Source: a virus. Taken from it: a stretch of 41,604 nucleotides of DNA. Made by a program: the position numbers and the translations under genes. The stretch lies in IMG/VR virus record IMGVR_UViG_3300005577_000014, positions 1-41,604 of that record, one strand, 5' to 3'. How positions within the stretch are numbered: position 1 is the first letter of the stretch; each line of letters starts with the position of its first letter. Of the stretch, positions 23,765 to 31,494 are shown one piece after another. The notes under the pieces are model-generated. The model searched no databases, had not been told where the DNA came from, and worked only from the letters and a program-made list of their open reading frames with translations.

Positions 23765-24956
23765 TTACACATTCATTGATAGCACAGGGGTAATCATCCC
23801 TGATACCAGCACGCTCAAAAGTGATGTGCAACAGGAATTCCGTGACGCTCTTGGTCAGGATTTGGACGTTGCTGATAACACGCCACAAGGCACACTGATT
23901 AGCGCCGAAGTGACAAGCCGACAAAGTGTCGCAGCAAATAATGCGGCTGTCGCAAATCAAATCAATCCAAACCTTGCAGGTGGCATTTTCTTGGATGCGG
24001 TTTGCGCTCTAACAGGCTTGCAACGCAGCGGCGCGACTTATTCCACGGTGGCAGCGGCGCTATTGACGGGTATCCCTGGTACATTGGTCCCACAAGGTGT
24101 ACGCGCTCGCACAGTCGGGGGTGACATCTTCGCTTCAATGGGCGCAGTGACGTTAGGTGCCGATGGTACAGCTACTGTCAATTTCCAAGCTGTTGAAACC
24201 GGCGCCATCACTGCGCCGATCAATACATTGAATGAAATTATTGATGTGGTGTTGGGCTGGGAAACGATTAACAACCCTGTCAACGCTGCCAAGCTAGGGC
24301 GTGCGCAACAAAGTGATATAAGCTTGCGCACGCTTCGCAAAAATACCTTGGCAAAACAAACCATCAGCACACGTGAGGCGCAAATCTCAGGCCTGTACGC
24401 ACTCCCCAATGTCCACAGTTTGCAATTCCGTGAAAACATAGCAAACACAGTGCAAGTGATTGACGGAATCACTATGCAGCCTCATAGCGTGTGGGCATGC
24501 GTGCGTGGCGGAACGGATTCTGACATTGCTTATTCTTTGTTGAAGAATAAAACAGATGGTGCAGGGTGGAATGGTGTCGTGACTATCAATGTCACTGACC
24601 CTGCTAGTGGGCAGATTTACCCTGTTCAATTTGATCGCCCGACTGATGTTCCTATCGAGTGGCGCGTTACAGTTCGCAACGTGTCATATCGAGGTGACAT
24701 TGTCACGGACATTCCTGCTGCGATTGAAAAATGGGCTGACGGGGAAATGCCTAGCCAGCAAGGGCTTGTCACTGGCGTTGATGCAACGCCATGGGACGCG
24801 TCAGCCGCTGTTGTGTATTTCTGCCCTGGCTTACATGTGTTGAAGGTCGAATGTCGCATTGGGGGTTCCACTGTATGGGGAACGTCTAATATCCCCATCA
24901 GCTTGCAACAATGCCCGACTACTACGCAAGGTCTCGTTTCTGTGATTGTGAGCTAA
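23757..24956 (+). CDS. baseplate J-like protein
   Basis: The 399-residue protein has the Baseplate_J pattern: an N-terminal DVADNTPQGTLISAEVTSRQ segment, GGIFLDAVCALTGLQRSGAT, then a beta-rich domain with VPQGVRARTVGG. It forms the wedge with the gp25-like and DUF2612-like neighbours. The order spike, gp25-like, gpJ, gpI-like is the classic P2/Mu baseplate order. Confidence 0.9.
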   Translation: MANYTFIDSTGVIIPDTSTLKSDVQQEFRDALGQDLDVADNTPQGTLISAEVTSRQSVAANNAAVANQINPNLAGGIFLDAVCALTGLQRSGATYSTVAAALLTGIPGTLVPQGVRARTVGGDIFASMGAVTLGADGTATVNFQAVETGAITAPINTLNEIIDVVLGWETINNPVNAAKLGRAQQSDISLRTLRKNTLAKQTISTREAQISGLYALPNVHSLQFRENIANTVQVIDGITMQPHSVWACVRGGTDSDIAYSLLKNKTDGAGWNGVVTINVTDPASGQIYPVQFDRPTDVPIEWRVTVRNVSYRGDIVTDIPAAIEKWADGEMPSQQGLVTGVDATPWDASAAVVYFCPGLHVLKVECRIGGSTVWGTSNIPISLQQCPTTTQGLVSVIVS

Positions 24957-24958
24957 CA

Positions 24959-25627
24959 ATGAGCGTTCAAATTCAAGACCTGGATTTTAGCGTTGACGTT
25001 CTGTCCGCGCTGCTGTGGCAACACAATGAAGCCGATGCGTTGCGATCTATCCTTGAAGCGAAACAAGGATGGTACGAAACCAATCAGGAAGATTTTTGGC
25101 AGAACTGGTACAGGGATGTTTTTAATCTGGATACTGCTAACGAATTTGGTCGGCGCGTGTGGTCAATCATTTTGAATGTGCCATTGGTCATAGCTTCTAC
25201 GCCAAGCCCAACAACTAAAAAAGGTTTCGGCTTCGGACCATATCGCAAGAACTTCAACAACGGCAATTTCAATTCGTCAGGTAGTTCTACAATCGGGCTC
25301 ACAGCAGAGCAACAAAGAATCGTTTTGAAACTGCGGTATTATCAGTTAGTCAGTAGGCCGACAGTTACAGAATTTAATGAGGTGATGAATCGGGTATTAG
25401 GTGGGACTGGTCGGGTTTATTTGCTTGACTCGCTTGATATGAATTATGCAATTGCAGTTTTCAACTACGAACCCGGTTCACAACTTCGTTTCATTTTAGA
25501 TGAATACGATTTGTTGCCACGCCCGGCGGCAGTAGGATTACGCTACGTGGTAGCAGGGCGCAAATCTTTCGGCTTCGGACCATATCGCAAGAACTTCAAC
25601 AACGGCAATTTCAACCCCAACACATAA
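24959..25627 (+). CDS. baseplate/tail protein I-like (DUF2612-like) with duplicated motif
   Basis: The ATG at 24959 starts MSVQIQDLDFSVDVLSALLW; a longer open frame overlaps gpJ and is not used. The 222-residue product has the gpI/DUF2612 position and a helical N-terminus with a Trp-rich segment (FWQNWYRDVFNL). A 48-base exact repeat gives FGFGPYRKNFNNGNFN twice, at about residues 89-105 and 203-219, the second at the C-terminus. It probably links the wedge to the tail fibre encoded next. Confidence 0.75.
   Translation: MSVQIQDLDFSVDVLSALLWQHNEADALRSILEAKQGWYETNQEDFWQNWYRDVFNLDTANEFGRRVWSIILNVPLVIASTPSPTTKKGFGFGPYRKNFNNGNFNSSGSSTIGLTAEQQRIVLKLRYYQLVSRPTVTEFNEVMNRVLGGTGRVYLLDSLDMNYAIAVFNYEPGSQLRFILDEYDLLPRPAAVGLRYVVAGRKSFGFGPYRKNFNNGNFNPNT
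25225..25272 (+). repeat. 48-base exact direct repeat, first copy
   Basis: This stretch is identical to 25567-25614 and in the same reading frame of the DUF2612-like gene; it encodes the FGFGPYRKNFNNGNFN segment. Confidence 0.97.
25567..25614 (+). repeat. 48-base exact direct repeat, second copy
   Basis: This stretch is identical to 25225-25272 and lies at the very 3' end of the DUF2612-like gene. Recombination between the copies would delete 342 bases and keep the frame. Confidence 0.97.
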
Positions 25628-25637
25628 GGAATATTCC

Positions 25638-26525
25638 ATGGTTATGCGCAATAAATTTCTTCGAATCCCGTTTGCCACAGATGGTGATAAAACCAATATC
25701 CCTGATCCAACAGACCCGACAGGTGCAGTAAGTTTCACACAAGGATGGGGGCCGGATTATCAGCGCGATCAAGAAACTGACCCGCTGGCTAAAGATATTG
25801 ATCGTGCCACAATGAATTACCTGATGGCTGTGATAACGGCAAACATTCGTCAGTATCAATCAGAGGGTATTCCGGAGTGGATTAGCCCTGATGATAATAA
25901 CGGAGTGGCATTCGCATATGACAGCGGCATTACAGTTCGGTATCGACCTACCACAAGTGACCCGTTTGTTAATTACATCAGCCTTGTAACAGGTAACACG
26001 GCGGTCCCTGGTACTGATGACACGAAGTGGGGTCTTCAAATCAATCAGGAAGCTACTGTTGCTGAAGCACAGGCTGCTACGGTTGGCAATAAGTTCATTA
26101 GCCCGCGTCGCTGGCTCGATGCGTTTCTTGCACGTTTAGTCACGCCTGTAACTGACCCAAGCTATGCATCAACATCGAGTGTCCTTGGCGCTGCACCGTC
26201 CTGGGTGAGAGGCGTCATTCCAACTGCGATTGCCACGGCTTTTCAGGGTAGCAATCAGCTTTTAGCCGCCAACGGATACCAGAAGTTTCCCGGTGGTTTG
26301 ATTATCCAATGGGGTTCGGCACTGGTTGATGCTGGTGTTTTTAAAACCGTTACATTCCCTGTCGCTTTCCCTACTGCTTGCCAAAGCGTTACAGCTACGA
26401 TTGGCCTTGCGACAGCTACGCAGAATCAATTTAACGGCGCTGGTACTGTAACGCAGAATTCATTTCAAATCGCTATCAGCAGCGGCGCAGGCGTCACTGT
26501 TCGTTGGATCGCAGTTGGTTATTAA
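25638..26525 (+). CDS. tail fibre protein
   Basis: The 295-residue protein follows the gpI-like gene. The N-terminal 110 residues (FLRIPFATDGDKTNIPDPTD) look like the baseplate-attachment domain; the centre is Ala/Val-rich and repeat-like. The C-terminus, NGYQKFPGGLIIQWG and VTFPVAFPTACQSV, is the receptor-binding tip domain widespread in phage fibres (gp53-like C-terminal type). It should decide host range with the chaperone encoded next. AAGGAA precedes the ATG. Confidence 0.87.
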   Translation: MVMRNKFLRIPFATDGDKTNIPDPTDPTGAVSFTQGWGPDYQRDQETDPLAKDIDRATMNYLMAVITANIRQYQSEGIPEWISPDDNNGVAFAYDSGITVRYRPTTSDPFVNYISLVTGNTAVPGTDDTKWGLQINQEATVAEAQAATVGNKFISPRRWLDAFLARLVTPVTDPSYASTSSVLGAAPSWVRGVIPTAIATAFQGSNQLLAANGYQKFPGGLIIQWGSALVDAGVFKTVTFPVAFPTACQSVTATIGLATATQNQFNGAGTVTQNSFQIAISSGAGVTVRWIAVGY

Positions 26526-26537
26526 AAGGGGCTCGAC

Positions 26538-26882
26538 ATGTTCTATTCAAAATCTCAAAACGCTTTCTACAATCAGGAAATTAACGGCGATAGCATGCCT
26601 GATGATGTGATTGAAATCAGCGATGAAAAATATTACGCGCTGCTTAATGCACAATCGAACGGAAAGACAATAAAACCTGACGCCAACGGAAATCCTATCG
26701 CTACTGATAGCACTGATGTTCCTACGGACGATCAAATCGCTACTATGCGCGAATTGGCATACCGCGCTGAAGCTGATCCACTTTTCTTCAAATGGCAACG
26801 CGCTGAAGCTAGCAGAGAAGAATGGCTGGCAAAGATTGCTGAAATTCGTCAACGTTTTCCGAAATCGGGGGATATCCAATGA
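26538..26882 (+). CDS. tail fibre assembly chaperone (Tfa-like)
   Basis: The 114-residue product starts MFYSKSQNAFYNQEINGDSM and is rich in Asp/Glu; its C-terminal half is helical with the (L/F)F.WQRAEAS..EWLAKI pattern of caudovirus tail fibre assembly proteins. It follows the fibre gene by 12 bases with the ribosome binding site AAAGGGG. It helps the fibre trimerise. Confidence 0.85.
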   Translation: MFYSKSQNAFYNQEINGDSMPDDVIEISDEKYYALLNAQSNGKTIKPDANGNPIATDSTDVPTDDQIATMRELAYRAEADPLFFKWQRAEASREEWLAKIAEIRQRFPKSGDIQ

Positions 26883-27190
26883 TGTCCACACGGCGCACCC
26901 CAACTAAGCCAGGGCGCAGAGAGTTTATCCGTGTCCCCATATCGATCCTGGCCCCATTGTGGATGGTAGTTTGCACAGTGGGGGCCATGTGGTTTCAAAA
27001 CTATCAGGCCAATGCGGATCGGGATAAGCAAATTGTGGCGGTTCAAAAAGACCTTGGCTATTTGAACAAGACTGTCGTCAAGATCGAAAAGAAAATTGAT
27101 GACAGCAACGCCAACAATGTGACCCGCGTTGAAATGATGAGGGAGCTAGTAACAATAAAAGAACAGTTGAAAGGGGTAACTAAGAAATGA
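26879..27190 (+). CDS. single-TM membrane protein, candidate holin
   Basis: The 103-residue protein has a basic N-terminus (TRRTPTKPGRREF), one hydrophobic segment (about 19-39, PISILAPLWMVVCTVGAMWF), then a charged coiled coil (about 50-100). It directly precedes and overlaps the lysozyme gene, so a holin or lysis-accessory role is likely. One membrane helix and a long cytoplasmic or periplasmic coil fit class III-like holins. The sequence family was not recognised. Confidence 0.6.
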   Translation: MMSTRRTPTKPGRREFIRVPISILAPLWMVVCTVGAMWFQNYQANADRDKQIVAVQKDLGYLNKTVVKIEKKIDDSNANNVTRVEMMRELVTIKEQLKGVTKK

Positions 27191-27693
27191 ACTTCAAAAG
27201 CAAATTGTCTGCCGCCGTCCTGGCGCTAATCGCAGCGGGGGCTTCGGCCCCACAAATCGCCAAGCAATTCTTGAAAGAGAAAGAAGGCGTGTCACTCACT
27301 GCATACCAAGACGCGGGAGGCGTGTGGACAATTTGTTACGGGGAAACCAGGGGCGTTAAAAAGGGCGACAAGAAAACGATGGCGGAATGCGAGGCGATGC
27401 TCGATGAGCGCGTACAAGAGGTGTACGACGACAGTTTCAGGATAGCTCCCGGTGTTCAAATGAGCGAAGCAGAGCGCGCCGCCGTCATGTCGTTTTGCAT
27501 TTACAATATCGGTATTCCAAAATGCAATAGCAGCACTTTTCTACGATTGCTTAAAGCAGCCAAAAGAGAAGATGCTTGCACACAAATTTTGCGTTGGATC
27601 AGGGATGGCGGGAAGGATTGCAGGGTGGATCGTTCTTGCTTTGGGCAAGTCAACAGACGGGATCAGGAATACGAACTATGTATGACAAATTAA
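27187..27693 (+). CDS. GH24 lysozyme, probable SAR endolysin
   Basis: The 168-residue enzyme has a hydrophobic N-terminus (SAAVLALIAAGASA, about 8-21) rich in small residues, as in signal-anchor-release endolysins exported by the Sec system. The glycoside hydrolase 24 catalytic triad is E33-x8-D42-x5-T48 (KEKEGVSLTAYQD, then GVWTICYGET). It cuts peptidoglycan glycan strands. It overlaps the candidate holin gene and the spanin gene. Confidence 0.92.
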   Translation: MNFKSKLSAAVLALIAAGASAPQIAKQFLKEKEGVSLTAYQDAGGVWTICYGETRGVKKGDKKTMAECEAMLDERVQEVYDDSFRIAPGVQMSEAERAAVMSFCIYNIGIPKCNSSTFLRLLKAAKREDACTQILRWIRDGGKDCRVDRSCFGQVNRRDQEYELCMTN

Positions 27694-28160
27694 AAGCAAT
27701 TTTACTAATAGGGGTGGTTTTGGCACTGGGGTTCTTCACCTGGGATTACGCCAAAACGATACAGCAAAACAAGCAACTTCGTGATAGCAACACCACGTTG
27801 CAGGAACAGTTGAAAGGAATCAATGATGCACGCAAGACCGACCAAAACAATAATGACCGGGTGTACAGCATTTCAAAACAGCATGAACAAGAAATCGCTT
27901 CACTCACTGCTGAAAACCAGCGCTTGCAGCGTTGTATTGGTAACGGCACTTGCGGGTTGCGCGTCAACGTCATCCCCGGTACTGTCCGCGTGTCCGGCGA
28001 TTCCAAATCCCCCGGCGCAAATGATGCAGCCACGGGCGAGCTTGATCCCTCTGCTAGACAAGATTATTACGCCCTACGACAAGGAATCAGCGACACCGAA
28101 ACAGCCTTGAGAACGTGTCAAAAATATGCAGCGGTTGTACTAGGATTGAACGACAAATGA
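27678..28160 (+). CDS. Rz: inner-membrane spanin Rz-like
   Basis: The ATG at 27678 overlaps the lysozyme end and gives 160 residues: an N-terminal membrane helix (about 7-22, AILLIGVVLALGFFTW), then a long coiled coil (about 27-85, Gln/Asn/Arg-rich) and a C-terminal helical end. It is the i-spanin that spans the periplasm and joins the embedded Rz1. The overlapping architecture and position are diagnostic. Confidence 0.87.
   Translation: MYDKLKAILLIGVVLALGFFTWDYAKTIQQNKQLRDSNTTLQEQLKGINDARKTDQNNNDRVYSISKQHEQEIASLTAENQRLQRCIGNGTCGLRVNVIPGTVRVSGDSKSPGANDAATGELDPSARQDYYALRQGISDTETALRTCQKYAAVVLGLNDK
27883..28110 (+). CDS. Rz1: outer-membrane lipoprotein spanin Rz1, embedded in Rz
   Basis: A second frame inside Rz encodes 75 residues with a lipoprotein signal peptide, MNKKSLHSLLKTSACSVVLV, ending in a TALAGC lipobox with the acylated Cys at residue 26. 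The mature part is Pro/Ser-rich (SACPAIPNPPAQ), typical of Rz1. The frame is open further upstream, but the ATG at 27883 is the only sensible signal-peptide start. Confidence 0.88.
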   Translation: MNKKSLHSLLKTSACSVVLVTALAGCASTSSPVLSACPAIPNPPAQMMQPRASLIPLLDKIITPYDKESATPKQP

Positions 28161-28186
28161 AAAAGCCCCGGATCAACCGGGGCTTT
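28160..28186. terminator. bidirectional intrinsic terminator
   Basis: AAAAGCCCCGG (28160-28170) pairs with CCGGGGCTTTT (28176-28186) around ATCAA. It has T tracts on both strands and ends both the late lysis operon and the converging minus-strand replication operon. Confidence 0.92.
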
Positions 28187-28206
28187 TGTTTTATGCGGTG
28201 CGAATA

Positions 28207-28530
28207 TCATTCTGGATCAGATATACCGGGGCGCATGTTAGTTTTTCCAAACATAGCCTTGTGCCAATTCAAGCAAGCCGCAGCAGTGGTTATTATGTGA
28301 TGTTCGGCCTTGACTGTATTGCCTGATATTTGCGCATGTAGAGCTTTACCGGCGAGATAGCCTATTAGCCAAAACCAATCAGATGGCTGTTTGCCGCTAT
28401 CGTGAGAGTTTCCCCACCGCTGACGTTGGTGTTCTGCTTCAGTACTAACAGCGAATAAAAAATTATCAAATTGTGGTGTATTTATAATTGCATTTAATCT
28501 TGCAATTTCTTTGTCTTTATCATCATTCAT
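28207..28530 (-). CDS. MazG-like / nucleotide pyrophosphohydrolase-like protein
   Basis: This 107-residue minus-strand protein overlaps the polymerase stop by four bases (ATGA). It contains HQRQRWGNSHDSGKQPSDWF, WLIGYLAGKALHAQ and KAEHHIITTAAACLNWH, a pattern common in phage small proteins and reminiscent of the all-alpha MazG/dNTP pyrophosphohydrolase fold (E...H...D...H positions). A dNTP-pool role next to a DNA polymerase would make sense. The family assignment is tentative. Confidence 0.5.
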   Translation of the reverse strand: MNDDKDKEIARLNAIINTPQFDNFLFAVSTEAEHQRQRWGNSHDSGKQPSDWFWLIGYLAGKALHAQISGNTVKAEHHIITTAAACLNWHKAMFGKTNMRPGISDPE

Positions 28531-30419
28531 GCTGTTACCCCTAGTGAATTCAAAATATCCCGCGCCTTTTGCACGTAGCGCGAGCGGTCTAAATCGAGCG
28601 GTAGATAATCAACCAAGTCCATCATAGGAATTGCATTCTCTGACTCGCTTACCTTATTGCCTGACTTCTTTGCGTGGATTGCCACGCTGCTGACCGCTGA
28701 GTAATACCAGCGCACCATCTTTCCCAAGTCTTGACCGTTCCACGTCGCGCCGCCTGTGACGTTGCGGGCCACAATGAACTTGCGGATATCACTGCATGCC
28801 TTGATCGTGTCTTCAACTGGTATACCTGTTCGCAGATTAGCAATTGCCGCCTCTGTGGAAATCCTGGCGCTGGGGTCTTTCGTCAATGTCACATCACCGA
28901 ACACGCCCTTAGCCTTGTAACTGCCATCGCGCTTGAATGCCACGTAATTATTAACGTCACGCGAGAAAATAGCCGCATAGTCCGTTTCTTCAGTCTCAAG
29001 TCTAGTTACCCCTTCCCACCACTTCAAAATGCCCGCCACGGTGTTCTCTTGCTGTCGTTGGTAGCGCAAAACGATGCCGTCAGTATTGGCGCTGATAACT
29101 TGGATGCCTTGCAGTTCCATTGCCTCAATCAGCATCAACAGCGACAATTGTCCTGTGAGCGTAACGGTCAGCATCAATTCTGGTGCGAACAGAATTGAAT
29201 ACTTGGAGCCCAATTTGCCGTAAGTACCGTTAAGCAAAATCTTGCCGCCACCTTCGAGGTTTTTTAAGCGTTCTACTTCTTTCTTCAACGCCTCGTTGCC
29301 GGGTTGCGCATCGAGTAGCTTTTTAACCTTGGGCAGTTTTTCTTTTGCATCGAGGCGAGCGCGGTATTCTTCGCGGTAAATTGCCAGGAATTCAGGACCC
29401 AACTGTTCCGGATACAAGCCTAAATTCAAAATCAGCGAGGGGTAGAACGATTTAACGTCGCGGTCCTTGAGCAACCAATTACCAACAGCATAAAAGAACT
29501 GCTTTGATTCGGTCGAGTGCAAACCGCCAATGCGCATCGTATATGTGCCGTTATTAATCTTCACTTTTAGATTGCGCAATTCCTTTGGAATGATGATGCC
29601 GGTCTTGATCGGTTCCCCGTTGTCATCAACTGAGTCAGGTTCAACTTGATCTTTGTCGCTCACAGTGAAAACGCAGGCTTTGACAAGTTCCAACACGTCG
29701 CACATGTATTGCGTTTGGAATTGGATGAACGGCGGCGGTTCATATTTAAATTGATAGCCGTGTTGCACATAGCGTTTGTTATTTCCGATACGTGTTTTAA
29801 ATATTGCTTCAGCGATTTGCGCATCTGATTTGCTGCGCATGTCAACGCCGTATTTTTCGCTCAGTGCTTCCCGCATATCAAGCGCGCCTTGTATCTTTGC
29901 GCGCAATTGATCGGTATTCTTCAAGTCCTTGACGTTGTATGTAGAAATGAGGCGTCTGCGCTCAGGTGTGGCAATCAATTCGTGAGGCTCGATGGGCAAA
30001 TCTTGAAGGTTGCGACATGCCATACGTGCGCCGTATTTCTTCAGACTGATGCGCACGCCTGGAGCCACTTCGCTGATATCTACTGTATCAATAAACGGTA
30101 GCTTTTGAATGCCGAAATGATCGTAGAAATGCCAGTGCTTCAAATTACCAACGATGATTGCATCACTGGCTTGTTTCAGTGTGGCGCAGTTAGCTCCTTG
30201 CAAGGCAAGATTGAGCATCGGTTCATCGTAATTGATACCGTTGAACGTGATAAGCGTGTGTCGCTGCAATAGCCACACGATGGCGTCAATGTCGAGTTGC
30301 CTGCCTGGGTACATTTCAAATTGGTACACCAAGTCTGTCACAGGATCAAGAAAGCCTATCATCCAATAATCGTGGTAGCACTCGGTGTCCGCGCTGAGAA
30401 ATTTTTCACGCGATAGCAT
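28527..30419 (-). CDS. family B DNA polymerase with 3'-5' exonuclease
   Basis: The 630-residue protein starts after AGGAC. Exonuclease motifs are ADTEC (D11, E13), ITFNGINYDEPML (N60, D65) and YNVKD (D165). Polymerase motif A is DVKSFYPSLI (D321), motif B KILLNGTYGKLG (K393, N397, Y400, G401) and motif C SANTDGIV (N445-T446-D447). Motif C has Asn instead of the usual first Asp of DTD. The protein is short for the family but all core motifs are present. It replicates the genome together with the primase-helicase and ssDNA-binding protein. A terminator-like hairpin lies between it and the preceding SSB-like gene. Confidence 0.9.
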   Translation of the reverse strand: MLSREKFLSADTECYHDYWMIGFLDPVTDLVYQFEMYPGRQLDIDAIVWLLQRHTLITFNGINYDEPMLNLALQGANCATLKQASDAIIVGNLKHWHFYDHFGIQKLPFIDTVDISEVAPGVRISLKKYGARMACRNLQDLPIEPHELIATPERRRLISTYNVKDLKNTDQLRAKIQGALDMREALSEKYGVDMRSKSDAQIAEAIFKTRIGNNKRYVQHGYQFKYEPPPFIQFQTQYMCDVLELVKACVFTVSDKDQVEPDSVDDNGEPIKTGIIIPKELRNLKVKINNGTYTMRIGGLHSTESKQFFYAVGNWLLKDRDVKSFYPSLILNLGLYPEQLGPEFLAIYREEYRARLDAKEKLPKVKKLLDAQPGNEALKKEVERLKNLEGGGKILLNGTYGKLGSKYSILFAPELMLTVTLTGQLSLLMLIEAMELQGIQVISANTDGIVLRYQRQQENTVAGILKWWEGVTRLETEETDYAAIFSRDVNNYVAFKRDGSYKAKGVFGDVTLTKDPSARISTEAAIANLRTGIPVEDTIKACSDIRKFIVARNVTGGATWNGQDLGKMVRWYYSAVSSVAIHAKKSGNKVSESENAIPMMDLVDYLPLDLDRSRYVQKARDILNSLGVTA

Positions 30420-30432
30420 GTTGTGTCCTCAT

Positions 30433-30457
30433 GAAAAAACCGGGCGCGAGGCCCGGT
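30433..30457 (-). terminator. intrinsic terminator/attenuator between SSB-like and polymerase genes
   Basis: On the minus strand ACCGGGC (30457-30451) pairs with GCCCGGT (30445-30439) across CTCGC, followed by six T. It lies inside one operon, so partial termination would keep the polymerase message below that of the ssDNA-binding protein. Confidence 0.85.
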
Positions 30458-30477
30458 CAAGTTAAGCCGTTACCAGC

Positions 30478-31494
30478 TTAGATAATAACGCCAGATGCGC
30501 GCAACTGGTCATCGGTATAGCCCTGCGACTTCCATTGCTCATAAGTGAAACCTTGCGCGTTCGGCCCCATCTGCGGCGCGGTAGGGATAGCGGGCGGTGT
30601 GAGCGCTGGTGGCGCAACAGGTTGCATCGCATTGGCAACAAAGCCCGGATTCGGAACAATGGGCGCTTGTTGCGGTGCCGGTACGCCTGGGGCGGGCATA
30701 TGCGGCGCGGCCACAGGAGCAGGCATCGGAACACCTTGCATTGCTTGGGCAGCAGGAACACCAACAGGAGCGCCACCCGGCAAAGGCGGGGCAATCGTAC
30801 CCGGCATTGCAGGCGGCATCATTGCGCCCGGTGTTGGCATCGGTGCAGACATGCCGCCAATCGGAACAGGTGATGCGCCAGCGGGCAGCGGTGCTTTGCC
30901 GAAACCGATTTGCGACGGGTCAGGCCCGCGAGTAATCTCCGGGCCGTAACCTTGCAACGAGACAAAGTCATGGTTGTAATACAGGCCGGGCTTCTGCGCG
31001 TTCTCGTTGCTCTTCAGGCTTGCTTGCACCTGCACGTAATAACCCGGTTTCACAGCGTTAGCTTCCAACAGGTACGCGGAACCGTCGTTATTGATGATAC
31101 GCGGTGCGATATTGCGACCAAAGAAGATGACCCAATGGCCGGGATAACCCTCTTGATCTTTTGGCATTTTCATATTTTGATTCGGGATAGCCGAATCACC
31201 GTCAATCACTTTCCAAGCGAAGTCTGGGCGCTGGATCATGTTGCCCCAAACTTGGTGCGCAAACTGGTGAATCTGTTGCCCCCACGGTTCGTTATACCAA
31301 GCGGCTTGCGTCTTGGGGAACGCGACTCCGATGCTGTAATCAACCTTGGGTTGATCCTTGTTCTTGCCACTCTTGTACACCAGCGGATTACCTTGCATGT
31401 CCTTGGTACGCGGTTCGTACAGGTTGGATGAAACCAAGCGGCCAGTGGGGAAAAGGATGTTGAGATATTTGTCTTGAGTTGCAGCTTGTGTCAT
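30478..31494 (-). CDS. single-stranded DNA-binding protein-like (DUF2815-like)
   Basis: The 338-residue protein starts MTQAATQDKYLNILFPTGRL, with an OB-fold-like N-terminal domain (about 1-195, Trp and Tyr-rich, ending ITRGPDPSQIGFGKA). A long Pro/Ala/Gly/Met-rich linker (about 198-305) follows and a short C-terminus that has an acidic pair but is not the acidic tip of bacterial SSB. Genes of this type are regularly next to DUF2800 nuclease and DNA polymerase in phages, as here. The start overlaps the DUF2800 stop. Confidence 0.75.
   Translation of the reverse strand: MTQAATQDKYLNILFPTGRLVSSNLYEPRTKDMQGNPLVYKSGKNKDQPKVDYSIGVAFPKTQAAWYNEPWGQQIHQFAHQVWGNMIQRPDFAWKVIDGDSAIPNQNMKMPKDQEGYPGHWVIFFGRNIAPRIINNDGSAYLLEANAVKPGYYVQVQASLKSNENAQKPGLYYNHDFVSLQGYGPEITRGPDPSQIGFGKAPLPAGASPVPIGGMSAPMPTPGAMMPPAMPGTIAPPLPGGAPVGVPAAQAMQGVPMPAPVAAPHMPAPGVPAPQQAPIVPNPGFVANAMQPVAPPALTPPAIPTAPQMGPNAQGFTYEQWKSQGYTDDQLRASGVII

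Noticed and set aside
30535-30949. Gly/Ala-rich plus-strand open frames over the SSB-like gene
   Set aside because: They are antisense images of the Pro/Ala/Gly/Met linker in the minus-strand gene.
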